In this document: piece after piece, positions 24,843 through 34,313 of the stretch
Layout: every line of letters starts with the position of its first letter
How positions within the stretch are numbered: position 1 is the first letter of the stretch
NCBI GenBank assembly: GCA_002292365.1
Contig: DBBU01000013.1
Location: 1 to 37,174, forward strand
Source: Flammeovirgaceae bacterium UBA976
Lineage (GTDB): Bacteria; Bacteroidota; Bacteroidia; Cytophagales; Cyclobacteriaceae
DNA length: 37,174 nucleotides
Direction of reading: 5' to 3'
The notes under the pieces: generated by a model
Told to the model about the DNA's origin: nothing
What the model saw: only the letters and a program-made list of their open reading frames with translations
The model's database searches: none
Position numbers and translations under genes: made by a program

Positions 24843-26061
24843 GCATCATCAGGCACACTTAACCTACTGCAGCAACATTCATCCTGGTGAATCTTGGGAT
24901 GAAACCTTTCACAATCTCAAAACTTATACGACCCAAGTACGCAAGGGCTTAACGGAATCCCCCTTTGGCATCGGACTTCGGTTATCCCATTTGGCCGCCT
25001 TAGAATTGATTAAGGAAACCCAATTAAATGCTTTCCAGGCATGGTTAAGGGAAGAAAACATGTATGTTTTTACCATCAATGGTTTTCCATACGGTGGTTT
25101 TCACCATCAAAAAGTAAAAGATGCAGTCCATCAGCCAGATTGGAGTACTTCTGATCGGTTGGCATATACGCAAAGACTTTTTCTGATCTTATCTAAATTA
25201 TTGCCAGAAGGAATGGATGGTGGCATATCGACGTCTCCTATTTCATATAGACACTGGCATCGAACAGAAAAAGAGCTCAATCGTGTGAAATCCGCAGCTT
25301 GTGAACAGTTCACAGAACTAATCTGTTATTTAAAAAAATTAAAAGATGCAACCGGTAAAAACTTACATCTAGACCTAGAGCCCGAGCCGGATGGTGTAAT
25401 AGAAACCAGTAAAGAATTTGTTTCTTTTTTTAATGACTATTTATTGGTCAAAGCCCTTCCAGAAATTAGCAATCGCCTAGGGGTTACTGAAAAAGAAGCG
25501 GATCAGATCATTAGATCGCATTTTCAAATGTGCTACGATGTTTGCCATTTTTCCGTAGGCTTTGAAAAGCCTGTAGAAGCTTTGTCACGGATCAAAAATG
25601 CAGATATTAATATTGGAAGAATACAAATTAGTGCGGCGCTGAGTTCAGGGAATATTCGTAATCAATCCGACCCAAGTTGGGTACCCATAGAGTTATTGCC
25701 TTTTGACGAGCCTACCTATTTACATCAAGCGGTAGTTAAACGAAGCGATGGAAAATTGATGCGATACACAGATTTAGGTTCCGCCCTATCTTCCCTTGAT
25801 GAGTATGCCTATGATGAAATAAGAACACACTTCCATGTCCCTGTATTTACAGAAACCTACGGTAAACTTTATTCCACACAAGAAGACATCATTGAAACCT
25901 TACGCCTTTGGTTGAAGGACCCTTTCACTCAGCATCTAGAGGTAGAAACCTATACCTGGGACGTATTACCAAAAAATATGCAAATAGATAGGGTCAATAG
26001 TATTATTCGAGAGTTAAACTGGGTAAAAAAAACCTTAAATAAACATGCCGAAGTTGAATAA
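24832..26061 (+). CDS. eboE: EboE, xylose isomerase-like TIM-barrel (metabolite traffic) protein
   Basis: The 409-residue protein starts at ATG 24832 with the family opening MQIEHHQAHLTYCSNIHPGE; the frame is open upstream, but that part is the eboD gene. It is a TIM barrel of the xylose isomerase-like group: LGIGLRLS-type strand (FGIGLRLSHLAAL), LHLDLEPEPDG (acidic metal site), MCYDVCHFSVGFE (D and H) and RIQISAALS near the centre, and FHVPVFTET near the end. In databases it is called metabolite traffic protein EboE; no reaction is proven. It overlaps eboD by 11 nt and eboF by 17 nt, so translation is coupled. Confidence 0.9.
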   Translation: MQIEHHQAHLTYCSNIHPGESWDETFHNLKTYTTQVRKGLTESPFGIGLRLSHLAALELIKETQLNAFQAWLREENMYVFTINGFPYGGFHHQKVKDAVHQPDWSTSDRLAYTQRLFLILSKLLPEGMDGGISTSPISYRHWHRTEKELNRVKSAACEQFTELICYLKKLKDATGKNLHLDLEPEPDGVIETSKEFVSFFNDYLLVKALPEISNRLGVTEKEADQIIRSHFQMCYDVCHFSVGFEKPVEALSRIKNADINIGRIQISAALSSGNIRNQSDPSWVPIELLPFDEPTYLHQAVVKRSDGKLMRYTDLGSALSSLDEYAYDEIRTHFHVPVFTETYGKLYSTQEDIIETLRLWLKDPFTQHLEVETYTWDVLPKNMQIDRVNSIIRELNWVKKTLNKHAEVE

Positions 26062-27418
26062 AACGGCCATCATCAATGTAGTTGGCCTCTCTAAAAGAAT
26101 CATTGGATCTAAAACTCCCTTTTTAAAGCAATGGGTGGAAGGTAAAAACCTTTCTTATATTGATCCCGTACTGCCCGCAGTGACCTGTTCAGCTCAGACT
26201 ACCTACCTCACGGGGAAATGGCCCAGTGAACATGGCATCGTCGCTAATGGATGGTTTTTTAAAGAGCAGCAAGAAATCAAACTCTGGGCGCAATCCAATA
26301 AACTGGTTCAATCCCCAAGTATTTGGGAAAATGCGAAAGCAAGAGATCCAAACTTTACCTGTGCCAATATGTTTTGGTGGTACAATATGTACTCAAAGGT
26401 TGACTATTCTGTGACCCCCAGACCCCAATACCGTGCCGATGGATTGAAGGTACCCGATTGTTATTCCTTTCCACCCAATTTACGTCAGAAACTGCAACAA
26501 GAGCTGGGGACTTTTCCCCTTTTTGATTTTTGGGGTCCAAAAACCACCATAAAGTCCAGCGAATGGATCGCTAAAGCCTCTTTAAAAGTTCATGAATGGC
26601 ACAATCCTGATTTAATACTTATCTATTTACCCCATCTTGATTATGTCCTCCAAAAATTCGGACATGACCCCAAGTATGTTGACCAAGATTCGGCCGAAAT
26701 CGATAGGGTCTGTGCAAAGCTTATTACAGCTCTTGAAAACAAAGGGGTACACGTAAATATACTTTCAGAATACGGCATTACAGATGTACATCATCCCATA
26801 CATATCAATCGCTTACTCAGGTCAATGGATCTCATAGAAGTTCGAAAGGAAAATGGACTTGAGATACTAGATGCGGGTGCATCAAAGGCTTTTGCTTTGG
26901 CTGATCATCAAGTCGCCCATGTTTATATAAATGATAAAAGTAAAACAAAGGAAATTGAAAATAATTTAAGAGCCCATCCTGATATTGAACTCGTATTAAA
27001 TGCTGACCAGCAACCAGCATATCACATCAACCATGATCGCAGTGGTGATCTGGTCATCGTGGCAAAAGAAAAATGTTGGTTTACCTATTATTATTGGGAG
27101 GACGACAAGAAAGCTCCTGATTTTGCTCGGACTGTGGCCATTCATAACAAACCTGGATATGATCCCGGAGAAATGTTTTTTGATCCAAAAAAAAAGTTGA
27201 TCATGCCTAGAATCCTCTTAAAGCTTCTTGGAAAAAAATTAGGATTCAGAACGCTGATGGATTTCATTCCTTTAGATGCGAGCCTAGTTAAAGGATCTCA
27301 CGGGCGTATTCAATTAAAAGATGCAGATAAAGCCGTATTCATTGGTCATAAAGGCATAGAAAGCAACTTAAGTCCTACCGCCATTCATGACGTCATTTTA
27401 AGTCAGTTATTTAGCTGA
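26045..27418 (+). CDS. eboF: EboF, alkaline-phosphatase-superfamily (nucleotide pyrophosphatase-like) protein
   Basis: The 457-residue protein belongs to the phosphodiesterase/nucleotide pyrophosphatase branch. It has the nucleophile segment LPAVTCSAQTTYLTG with T47, then PSEHGIVANGW, the D199/H207 region (LDYVLQKFGHD) and H419 in GSHGR. Two usual metal positions look altered: the opening motif reads NVVGLS without the expected Asp, and the SDHGM-type motif reads SEYGI (E242, Y243). It may be a changed catalyst or use fewer metals. No signal peptide is visible. It is the last gene of the cluster; no terminator is visible in the 23 bp before the convergent gene at 27442. Confidence 0.88.
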   Translation: MPKLNKTAIINVVGLSKRIIGSKTPFLKQWVEGKNLSYIDPVLPAVTCSAQTTYLTGKWPSEHGIVANGWFFKEQQEIKLWAQSNKLVQSPSIWENAKARDPNFTCANMFWWYNMYSKVDYSVTPRPQYRADGLKVPDCYSFPPNLRQKLQQELGTFPLFDFWGPKTTIKSSEWIAKASLKVHEWHNPDLILIYLPHLDYVLQKFGHDPKYVDQDSAEIDRVCAKLITALENKGVHVNILSEYGITDVHHPIHINRLLRSMDLIEVRKENGLEILDAGASKAFALADHQVAHVYINDKSKTKEIENNLRAHPDIELVLNADQQPAYHINHDRSGDLVIVAKEKCWFTYYYWEDDKKAPDFARTVAIHNKPGYDPGEMFFDPKKKLIMPRILLKLLGKKLGFRTLMDFIPLDASLVKGSHGRIQLKDADKAVFIGHKGIESNLSPTAIHDVILSQLFS

Positions 27419-27441
27419 AATATTTTCTAAAAAACTCACTT

Positions 27442-30400
27442 TCAAGGTGCTTTTTTAATTTCAATGGCTTTGAATCCTTGAGCCATAAAGGCATCATTCA
27501 AACGATTCAAATCTTCTGATAAGAGGGTATCTAATTGAGTCAGTAATTGAGTCAATGCTCCCTTCAGTTCATCAAATACCACATAAGCCGCATCCGTGGG
27601 TCTTGCCTGCCCATTTTCCACACTTCTTCTCAAGGAAGCCAATCGGTTATTCAATTTAATGGGGAAGTTCAGGGGATCTTGATTACTCTGATTTTTTACC
27701 TGATACAAGGTCTCTTCAATCCCTCGTGTTTTTTCAATGATCTCTTGGACTGAGGTATTTAATGCACTCAGCTCCTGATGCTTCATCAAAGCCTCCAATT
27801 GATTACGAAGGGATCTGATTTGAATAACCGCCTCATTTGCAGAACTTGTTTGGTTTCTAATTTGAATGGCTAAATCAAATTGAAGTTGAAGGTCGGAAGG
27901 CGTAATTTCTTCTAAATTAGGATCTATTTTAATTTCAAAAGTTTCTGTTTTTTGTACTGCCCCAACCCGAATTTTTACCTGATAATTTCCTAAGGGCGCC
28001 AAGGGACCTCTTTGAGGTCGAGCACTCCAAATAATCATATCTTCAAAAGAGATAGCCCCGGGATAACGCAAATCCCAAGTAAACGTATTCAATCCTTTTG
28101 CAGTTGTTGGCACAGTACTCCCTCCTCGCATCCATCTTGAAATATTTGGATCTGGAACATACTCAGGGGTATATCCCGAAAAGGAATGAATCAGCATCCC
28201 ATTCGGATCCAAAAGATCTATATGAACCGAATCTACTTGTTCTTTCAAATAATATTGAATTTTGGCTGGATAAATGCCTCTAATAGGATCACTAGGTGGG
28301 TACAAAAGAACCTCATCCGCTGGATTCACAGCTGCCGCACTTCGAAAAGGAATGATGTCGTCCAAAATCCAAAAACCTCTTCCATGTGATCCCAAAACCA
28401 CATCATTATCCCTTAACACCAAATCTCTTATGGGTGTATCGGGAAGATTGAGTTGTAAAGACTGCCACATTGCCCCATCATTAAAAGATACATAGACCCC
28501 ATGTTCCGTCGCCAAATACAGTAATCCCGCTTTGACCAAGTCTTCTCTAATCGCTCTAGCAAAATGGCCAGGTTCGATGCCTATCGTTATTTTTGTCCAC
28601 GTCTTACCAAAGTCATTGGTTTTAAAAACATAGGGTTCGCGGTCGTCGGTCTGATAACGATTGGCAGCCAGATATAAAGTCCCTGGTTTAAACTTGCTTT
28701 CCTCAATGATACTTACTCTAGAAAATTTCGGTAATTCTTTAGGAGTAATATCCACCCATTTCTTACCTCCATTCCTTGTGATATGGACTTTGCCGTCATC
28801 AGAACCTGCCCATATCGTATTGACGTCGTGATTGGAAGGTGCTAAGGCAAATACCGTCGCATATATTTCAGGACCATTCATATCTTTGGTAATGACACCA
28901 CCCGTTACACCGAGCGTTGCTGGATCCGCATAGGTCAAATCTGGACTGATTTTCTCCCATGTTTGTCCATCGTTGGTTGTTTTCCAAACATGCTGAGAGC
29001 AGGTATACATGATCTGATCATCCAATGGGGAAAACATAATAGGAAAGGTCCATTGCCAACGTTCAGGCAAAGCGCTCGAAGGTTCTCCGGAAAAAAACCG
29101 TGGGTAAACCTGTATGTCCCTGTTTTGACCTGTTTTTCTGTTATATCTAGTTAATAATGCCCCTTGACTACCCGCATAAAAAACGTCTGGATTCGTGGGA
29201 CTTTGTGTAATCCATCCACTTTCACCCCCACCGACAGGATAGTACCAGCCATGGTTAGGTCCTCTAGCTTGCATGTGCCCCCATCCATCTGATGGCATGG
29301 CTAAAGTACTGTTATCTTGCTGAGCTCCAGCAACATGATAAGGGACATCACTTGTGGTCATAACGTGGTAGAATTGAGCGGTAGGATAGTCTTCTTCCGT
29401 CCATGACTTTCCTCCATTTACTGAAACAGTCCCTCCTCCGTCATTAGAACTAATCATGCGAAGTGGATTGTTAGGATCAATCCATAGATCATGATTGTCG
29501 CCATGGGGTACTTTAATTTCCTCTTCAAAGGTGACACCTCCATCTGTTGATTTCCAAAATTGGACATTAAGACCATACACAGTCTCTCGATCTAATGGAT
29601 CGGCATAGATTCTTGAATAATAAAAAGCTCTTTGCCTTAATTTTCTATCACGATTTACGCGTAGCCAGGTCCATCCTCCATCATCAGATCTAAAAATACC
29701 CCCTTCATTTGCTTCGATAATCGCCCATATACGATTGGGATCCGCTGGAGAAACGGTCACCCCAATTTTACCTATCGGGCCTTCAGGCATACCTGAATTT
29801 TTGGTAAGTTCTATCCAAGTATCTCCACCATCAAGTGATTTAAAAAGTTTACTGTCCGGACCTCCTCCCCACATTTTCCATGTTTTGCGGTATACTTGCC
29901 AAGTTGAAGCATAAAGTATTTTAGGATTAGTACGATCAATAATCAGGTCTGCTGCACCCGCACGATCACTTACATAAAGTACTTTCTGCCAATGATTACC
30001 CCCATCGATCGACCGAAAAACACCTCTTTGCTCATTCTCCCCATAGGGGTGACCCAAGGCCGCTATATAAACGATATCCGGATCAGTAGGGTGCACCCTA
30101 ATTCTTGATATGGCCTGCGTCTCTTTAAGTCCAAGGTCTCTCCAATTTTTACCCCCATCAATGGATTTATAAACACCTTCTCCTTGCGTAATACTACCTC
30201 TTAGCTGCGTTTCACCTCCTCCAATGTAGATAATATCAGGATTTGTTTCCGCCACAGCAACTGCCCCAATACTTGATGACTTGATCTGACCATCCGTAAC
30301 AGGAAACCAATCATTACCCCCATCGATCGTTTTCCATAGTCCTCCACCGGTTGCTCCAAAGTAATATTCGTTGACCCGACCTGGACTTCCTGTCGAACTG

Positions 30401-30564
30401 AGTGATCTTCCCCCTCTATTTGGGCCTAGATTTCGCCATTTATAGCCTTCATAAAATGAGGGATCGACGGGTTGATTATCTCTTTGCGCCATGGCATCAA
30501 ACTGATTAAAAAAATGAGTTGATATCAGTAGAACGAGGTAAATGAAAGACCTTAATAATTGCAT
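27442..30564 (-). CDS. Large exported BNR/sortilin-like beta-propeller protein
   Basis: The 1040-residue protein has a signal peptide (cleavage near AMAQRD, about residue 27). It then has at least ten Asp-box-type repeats such as KTIDGGNDW, KSIDGGKNW, RSIDGGNHW, KSLDGGDTW, RSDDGGWTW, TNDGQTW, TRNGGKKW and TNDFGKTW. These form one or two VPS10/sortilin-like propellers over about residues 45-745. The C-terminal 290 residues contain a FlgD/Ig-like beta domain (PPSDPIRGIYPAKIQYYLKE) and helical segments. Such Bacteroidota proteins are often called glycosyl hydrolases, but no sialidase Arg triad or GH acid pair is evident; a binding or peptidase-related role is equally possible. No T9SS tail is seen, so it is probably periplasmic or surface-bound by another route. 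Confidence 0.88.
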   Translation of the reverse strand: MQLLRSFIYLVLLISTHFFNQFDAMAQRDNQPVDPSFYEGYKWRNLGPNRGGRSLSSTGSPGRVNEYYFGATGGGLWKTIDGGNDWFPVTDGQIKSSSIGAVAVAETNPDIIYIGGGETQLRGSITQGEGVYKSIDGGKNWRDLGLKETQAISRIRVHPTDPDIVYIAALGHPYGENEQRGVFRSIDGGNHWQKVLYVSDRAGAADLIIDRTNPKILYASTWQVYRKTWKMWGGGPDSKLFKSLDGGDTWIELTKNSGMPEGPIGKIGVTVSPADPNRIWAIIEANEGGIFRSDDGGWTWLRVNRDRKLRQRAFYYSRIYADPLDRETVYGLNVQFWKSTDGGVTFEEEIKVPHGDNHDLWIDPNNPLRMISSNDGGGTVSVNGGKSWTEEDYPTAQFYHVMTTSDVPYHVAGAQQDNSTLAMPSDGWGHMQARGPNHGWYYPVGGGESGWITQSPTNPDVFYAGSQGALLTRYNRKTGQNRDIQVYPRFFSGEPSSALPERWQWTFPIMFSPLDDQIMYTCSQHVWKTTNDGQTWEKISPDLTYADPATLGVTGGVITKDMNGPEIYATVFALAPSNHDVNTIWAGSDDGKVHITRNGGKKWVDITPKELPKFSRVSIIEESKFKPGTLYLAANRYQTDDREPYVFKTNDFGKTWTKITIGIEPGHFARAIREDLVKAGLLYLATEHGVYVSFNDGAMWQSLQLNLPDTPIRDLVLRDNDVVLGSHGRGFWILDDIIPFRSAAAVNPADEVLLYPPSDPIRGIYPAKIQYYLKEQVDSVHIDLLDPNGMLIHSFSGYTPEYVPDPNISRWMRGGSTVPTTAKGLNTFTWDLRYPGAISFEDMIIWSARPQRGPLAPLGNYQVKIRVGAVQKTETFEIKIDPNLEEITPSDLQLQFDLAIQIRNQTSSANEAVIQIRSLRNQLEALMKHQELSALNTSVQEIIEKTRGIEETLYQVKNQSNQDPLNFPIKLNNRLASLRRSVENGQARPTDAAYVVFDELKGALTQLLTQLDTLLSEDLNRLNDAFMAQGFKAIEIKKAP

Positions 30565-30978
30565 AGCTGTAATTTTGAAATAATTAAAGATATTTTAAAA
30601 TAAACAAAAAAATAGAATAAAACAATTTTAGAGCATTCCTATTTAATCTGTCTTTTTTATGTTACCTACTGAAAGATGTAGCAAGAGTCACTGATAATTA
30701 ATATTATTTAGATGAGTGAAGTAATGTGTTTTATTTGGAGATGTTATCCATGAGTAGATTTCTAACAATAAGCCCCCTCACTTAACTCATCAAGTAAGGG
30801 TGCTTTTATTTTAATTTCAAACAACAAAATGAACTCAAGAAAGCTGACTTATATTATGATTATTTATTGATTAACTACTATTAATCATGGATCAGGATTG
30901 ACGAATATAATGAGAATAAATTGCTGTAAATTTATCATTACCTATAAATAAGGAAATAAATTACTCTCATTCAATCAA
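30565..30978. other. Intergenic region with an orphan plus-strand hairpin
   Basis: No gene is supported. The left part (30565-30650) is the AT-rich leader of the BNR protein gene on the minus strand. A terminator-like hairpin at 30770-30813 is annotated separately. The rest shows only short frames without protein-like content. Confidence 0.5.
30770..30813 (+). terminator. Terminator-like hairpin without a plus-strand gene
   Basis: AAGCCCCCTCACTT and AAGTAAGGGTGCTT pair over 14 positions with two mismatches around loop AACTCATC, followed by TTTATTTTAATTT on the plus strand. Both flanking genes are on the minus strand, where the T tract is poor. It may still end the M6 protease transcript, or it may mark an unannotated plus-strand RNA. 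Confidence 0.5.
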
Positions 30979-33900
30979 TCATTTTGAAATAATTATTTTT
31001 TGTGGTCTCATTAAATTATTATTTGACCTTATTAAATAAATTCCTTCCGGTAATCTCGTCAAATCTACTTGTCCAACGTCGCTACGAAAATTTAGAACCT
31101 TTTTTCCAGATAAATTGAACATTTCGAGCACCTCCACTTCTTTGATATTTGATACTCTTATATGCATAATGTCTTGAGCAGGATTTGGATGAAAAGCAAA
31201 AGGTACGGATTGCTCCAGCAAATCAATTTTAAGAACTTCTTCCTCATAAGTCCAATTGAACTGAGATGCTGCCGTGTTGTTGTTGCCTGCTGCATCTTCA
31301 AAAGTGCCTGCTGCTACATCAATAGTGGTAGCCCCATCAGCTGATGGGGTAAAAGTAGTCGTGTAAATTGAAGCACTAGTAGCGGAAAAGTCACTAATAA
31401 TTCCTCCAGTTACGATGATATCATCGACTGTAAAGTCATCAGTTTCCTCACTGCTCGTAAAGGTTAAAGTCAATGCAGCATCACTGGATGTGGTGCCTTG
31501 TCCAACCGGACCCTCACTATTCGCGGCGGTGATCTCCATGGTAGGTGACGTAACATCATAGGTCCAATTGAATTGAGATACTATCAGATTGGTATTACCT
31601 GCTGCATCTTCAAAAGTGCCTGCTGCTACGCCAATAGTGGTAGCCCCATCAGCTGATGGGGTAAAAGTAGCCGTGTAAATTGAAGCACTAGTAGCGGAAA
31701 AGTCACTAATAATTCCTCCAGTGACGGTGATATCATCGACTACAAAATCTTCGGTTTCCTCGCTGCTTGTAAAAGTAATGGTTAGAGCAGAGTCATTAGA
31801 TATAGTATTTTGAGCTATAACTCCCTCAGTGTTGGTAGCGGTGATTTCCATGATAGGTAAAGTACCATCATAAGTCCAATTAAACTGAGATGCTGCCGTA
31901 TTGCTGTTGCCTGCTGCATCTGTAAAAGTACCTGCTGCAACATCAATGCTAGTAGCCCCATCAGATAATGGGGTAAAAATAGCTGTATAAACCGAAGTAC
32001 TTGTTTCAGAAAAGTCACTAATAATTCCTCCGGCTGCAGTAATATCCTCAGCTGAAAAATCTATAGTGCCTTGACTACTGGTAAAAGTTAGTACTAAGTA
32101 ATCATCATTAGATATTACACCATTAGCTATAGCCTCTGTACTGTTTGCAGCTGTAATATTCATAGTGAGATTGATTACAGGACAATCATTCCATTTCACC
32201 GTGTTTCCCCCATAGAACTGAAATTCAGTTTCACCCAACACTTGTAAACTTCGAAAATAATGATCTGTTGTAAAAACTGAGCCTGCCTCAGCCAAAACGT
32301 TACAATCAGTAGCCACTCCACTAAAACCTTCATAATCCGTACCAGTAACAAAAGCGGCCCCAGTCAAAAAAATAAATTTATAATCCCCTCTTCCCATACT
32401 AATGGTATCGGTCCAAATACCATCATCATCGGTATCTGCCATGGCATTGCAGTTTGTACAAAAATTATCCCATTCACCATAAATATAAGGTGGATTTTGA
32501 GCGCTTGCATAATTGGAAAGATCTAGAGAAAATATTACGTCAACCGGATCATATCTCTCATCTCCACCACTAACATTGAAATTAACTATCCCACTCTCCT
32601 CGCTGATACCTGTAATTTCGATTCCTGAGGTGACTAGGTCGTAAGTTTTTGAATTAGGTGAAGTAGCATCTGTGAATGAAGTATTTTCGGAGCTTCCCGG
32701 AAAAAGATCTCCATCATCGGAAGCACCATCTTCAATGTACAAATGACCTAATCCATCGGCTTGTTCCAAATCTACTAATCTATGACTTTCATCAGCATTA
32801 TCGGAATTATCACTTACTCTTCGGTTATCATCAATATGCCAAATGGCTAAGCCACTTCCCTTTAGATAAGTATCTTGACCAATTTGCTGCCTATTTTCGA
32901 GCAAAAAATATTCTCCAGGTACTGCCGTATTGATCTTGTAAACAACAGTACTCGTTGTTGATGCTACCAAAGCATAGGAACCACTTGATATCTTTTCTGG
33001 TGTGATCCAACCCAAAGTAACTCGACTCCAAGCAGACATAAATCCAGGAACTTTTTCATCACCCAACCAGGTCGCACCAGCCATCAATCCCCAACTACCT
33101 ACACCGGCCGAACTGTAATCGATATCATATAAATCAGGTAAATTCAACCCATGACCGAATTCATGACAGAAAACACCTATTCCAACCATACCCCCTGCAC
33201 CACTGTTAGACCATACACGTCGTTCTGGATTTACCATATAATCATTAATGATGATGTCATCATAAGTCCTATAATAATCACTACCTAATGAAGATCGGTG
33301 ACTCCAAATATAATCTTCTAGGCTCCCTTCTTCAGCACCTTGCCCTGCATGAACTAAAATGATCCCATCAATATAACCGTCCTCATCATTGTCATAGATA
33401 GAAAAATCAACACCGGCAGCCTCTGCTGCATCGACTGCCTCACGGACCAACCCTCTTGTCCTTTCGTAACCATTTTTTTTACCATAATATTCGTAAGCAC
33501 TGTCCGCTCTATACCATCCCACCACATCTGCATTCACATCTAGTTTATTATCTGATACTTTAAGATAGTAATCTCTAAAACTACCGGTATCATTGTAATC
33601 TTCCTGATTCATGAAATTCTCAAATTCCGCGACAGTATGTGTTGCAGTTAAGTCAGGATAATCAATTAATAAAACCAATACTTTATGCGTCCCTTGCGTC
33701 GGAAAGGCTAAATTAATTCCTGGATTGTTTTCTGCAGATGTATCCGTTATAAGGGCAGGTGTCAATTCTTCGGTAGTAATAGTTGATCGGAGGTGCTTCG
33801 TCTGTTTATCAAGAAAATTTTGGTTATCCACATTGTTCTTATCCTCTTGAACTAAAAAACCAGAGGGAATCAATCGATTGTTGTCCTTTTGTGCATATTC

Positions 33901-34122
33901 ATAAACTCCATCTTTATTTTTCACTATACTGTACCCATCCAAAGTTTCGGTCCAGGAGTTCTTCATGCTGCCCTTGCCTATAATACTAATTTTGGTACCG
34001 TCAGGCTGGGTGATATCAATCGCATAGGGTGAAGCGGGACAATCTGAAACAGGAATTTGTGCCTTAATTTCAGATATAAATACAAAAGAAAGTAACGCGA
34101 AAGCGGTGAGGAAGATTTTCAT
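30979..34122 (-). CDS. M6-family secreted metalloprotease with Ig-like repeats and T9SS C-terminal domain
   Basis: The 1047-residue protein has a signal peptide (to about residue 21, SEIKAQ). An M6/immune-inhibitor-A-like metalloprotease domain follows (about 30-520) with zinc motif H320-E321-FG-H324 in FCHEFGHGLNLPDLYD. Next comes a beta domain (about 525-640) with DVIFSLDLSNY, PPYIYGEWDNF and DYKFIFLTG, which resembles starch/glycogen-binding E-set modules. Three Ig-like repeats of 104 residues follow (about 650-965; each ends in AGTFxDAAGN...QFNWTY). The last ~75 residues are a type A T9SS sorting domain (FHPNPAQDIMHIRV...LPEGIYLIRSN). The zymogen should be exported by Sec, moved across the outer membrane by T9SS and anchored or released. 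Confidence 0.93.
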   Translation of the reverse strand: MKIFLTAFALLSFVFISEIKAQIPVSDCPASPYAIDITQPDGTKISIIGKGSMKNSWTETLDGYSIVKNKDGVYEYAQKDNNRLIPSGFLVQEDKNNVDNQNFLDKQTKHLRSTITTEELTPALITDTSAENNPGINLAFPTQGTHKVLVLLIDYPDLTATHTVAEFENFMNQEDYNDTGSFRDYYLKVSDNKLDVNADVVGWYRADSAYEYYGKKNGYERTRGLVREAVDAAEAAGVDFSIYDNDEDGYIDGIILVHAGQGAEEGSLEDYIWSHRSSLGSDYYRTYDDIIINDYMVNPERRVWSNSGAGGMVGIGVFCHEFGHGLNLPDLYDIDYSSAGVGSWGLMAGATWLGDEKVPGFMSAWSRVTLGWITPEKISSGSYALVASTTSTVVYKINTAVPGEYFLLENRQQIGQDTYLKGSGLAIWHIDDNRRVSDNSDNADESHRLVDLEQADGLGHLYIEDGASDDGDLFPGSSENTSFTDATSPNSKTYDLVTSGIEITGISEESGIVNFNVSGGDERYDPVDVIFSLDLSNYASAQNPPYIYGEWDNFCTNCNAMADTDDDGIWTDTISMGRGDYKFIFLTGAAFVTGTDYEGFSGVATDCNVLAEAGSVFTTDHYFRSLQVLGETEFQFYGGNTVKWNDCPVINLTMNITAANSTEAIANGVISNDDYLVLTFTSSQGTIDFSAEDITAAGGIISDFSETSTSVYTAIFTPLSDGATSIDVAAGTFTDAAGNSNTAASQFNWTYDGTLPIMEITATNTEGVIAQNTISNDSALTITFTSSEETEDFVVDDITVTGGIISDFSATSASIYTATFTPSADGATTIGVAAGTFEDAAGNTNLIVSQFNWTYDVTSPTMEITAANSEGPVGQGTTSSDAALTLTFTSSEETDDFTVDDIIVTGGIISDFSATSASIYTTTFTPSADGATTIDVAAGTFEDAAGNNNTAASQFNWTYEEEVLKIDLLEQSVPFAFHPNPAQDIMHIRVSNIKEVEVLEMFNLSGKKVLNFRSDVGQVDLTRLPEGIYLIRSNNNLMRPQKIIISK
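31251..32186 (-). repeat. Three tandem 312-bp coding repeats (Ig-like domains)
   Basis: The 312-bp period is seen from TCCAATT at 31251, 31563 and 31875. Copies 2 and 3 are nearly identical over 31321-31410 and 31633-31722 (one mismatch seen in 90 nt). The first-encoded copy (right-hand, 31875-32186) is more diverged. Each unit encodes one Ig-like domain of the metalloprotease. The right-hand boundary is approximate. Confidence 0.85.
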
Positions 34123-34313
34123 AAAAGCAGATTTTAAAGAGTTAGATTAAAAAAATCGATCAATTATTTTGTAAAATACTAATATTATTGGTGGTCATTT
34201 CGATTATACTTATTTTTTATTGAAACTTACAACCATCTAAGGTTTAGATATGACTTAGAAAAAAAATAGCTTTTTACGAGTATCCATTTGTATAATTATT
34301 GGCGTGAAATAAA

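Noticed and set aside
27442..30564. Naming the BNR protein a sialidase or glycosyl hydrolase
   Set aside because: Asp-box repeats alone do not show enzymatic activity, and no arginine triad or catalytic acid pair was recognised.
31251..32186. Regular repeats that could suggest a CRISPR or satellite array
   Set aside because: The 312-bp units are in frame inside the metalloprotease gene and encode Ig-like domains; there are no spacers or cas genes.
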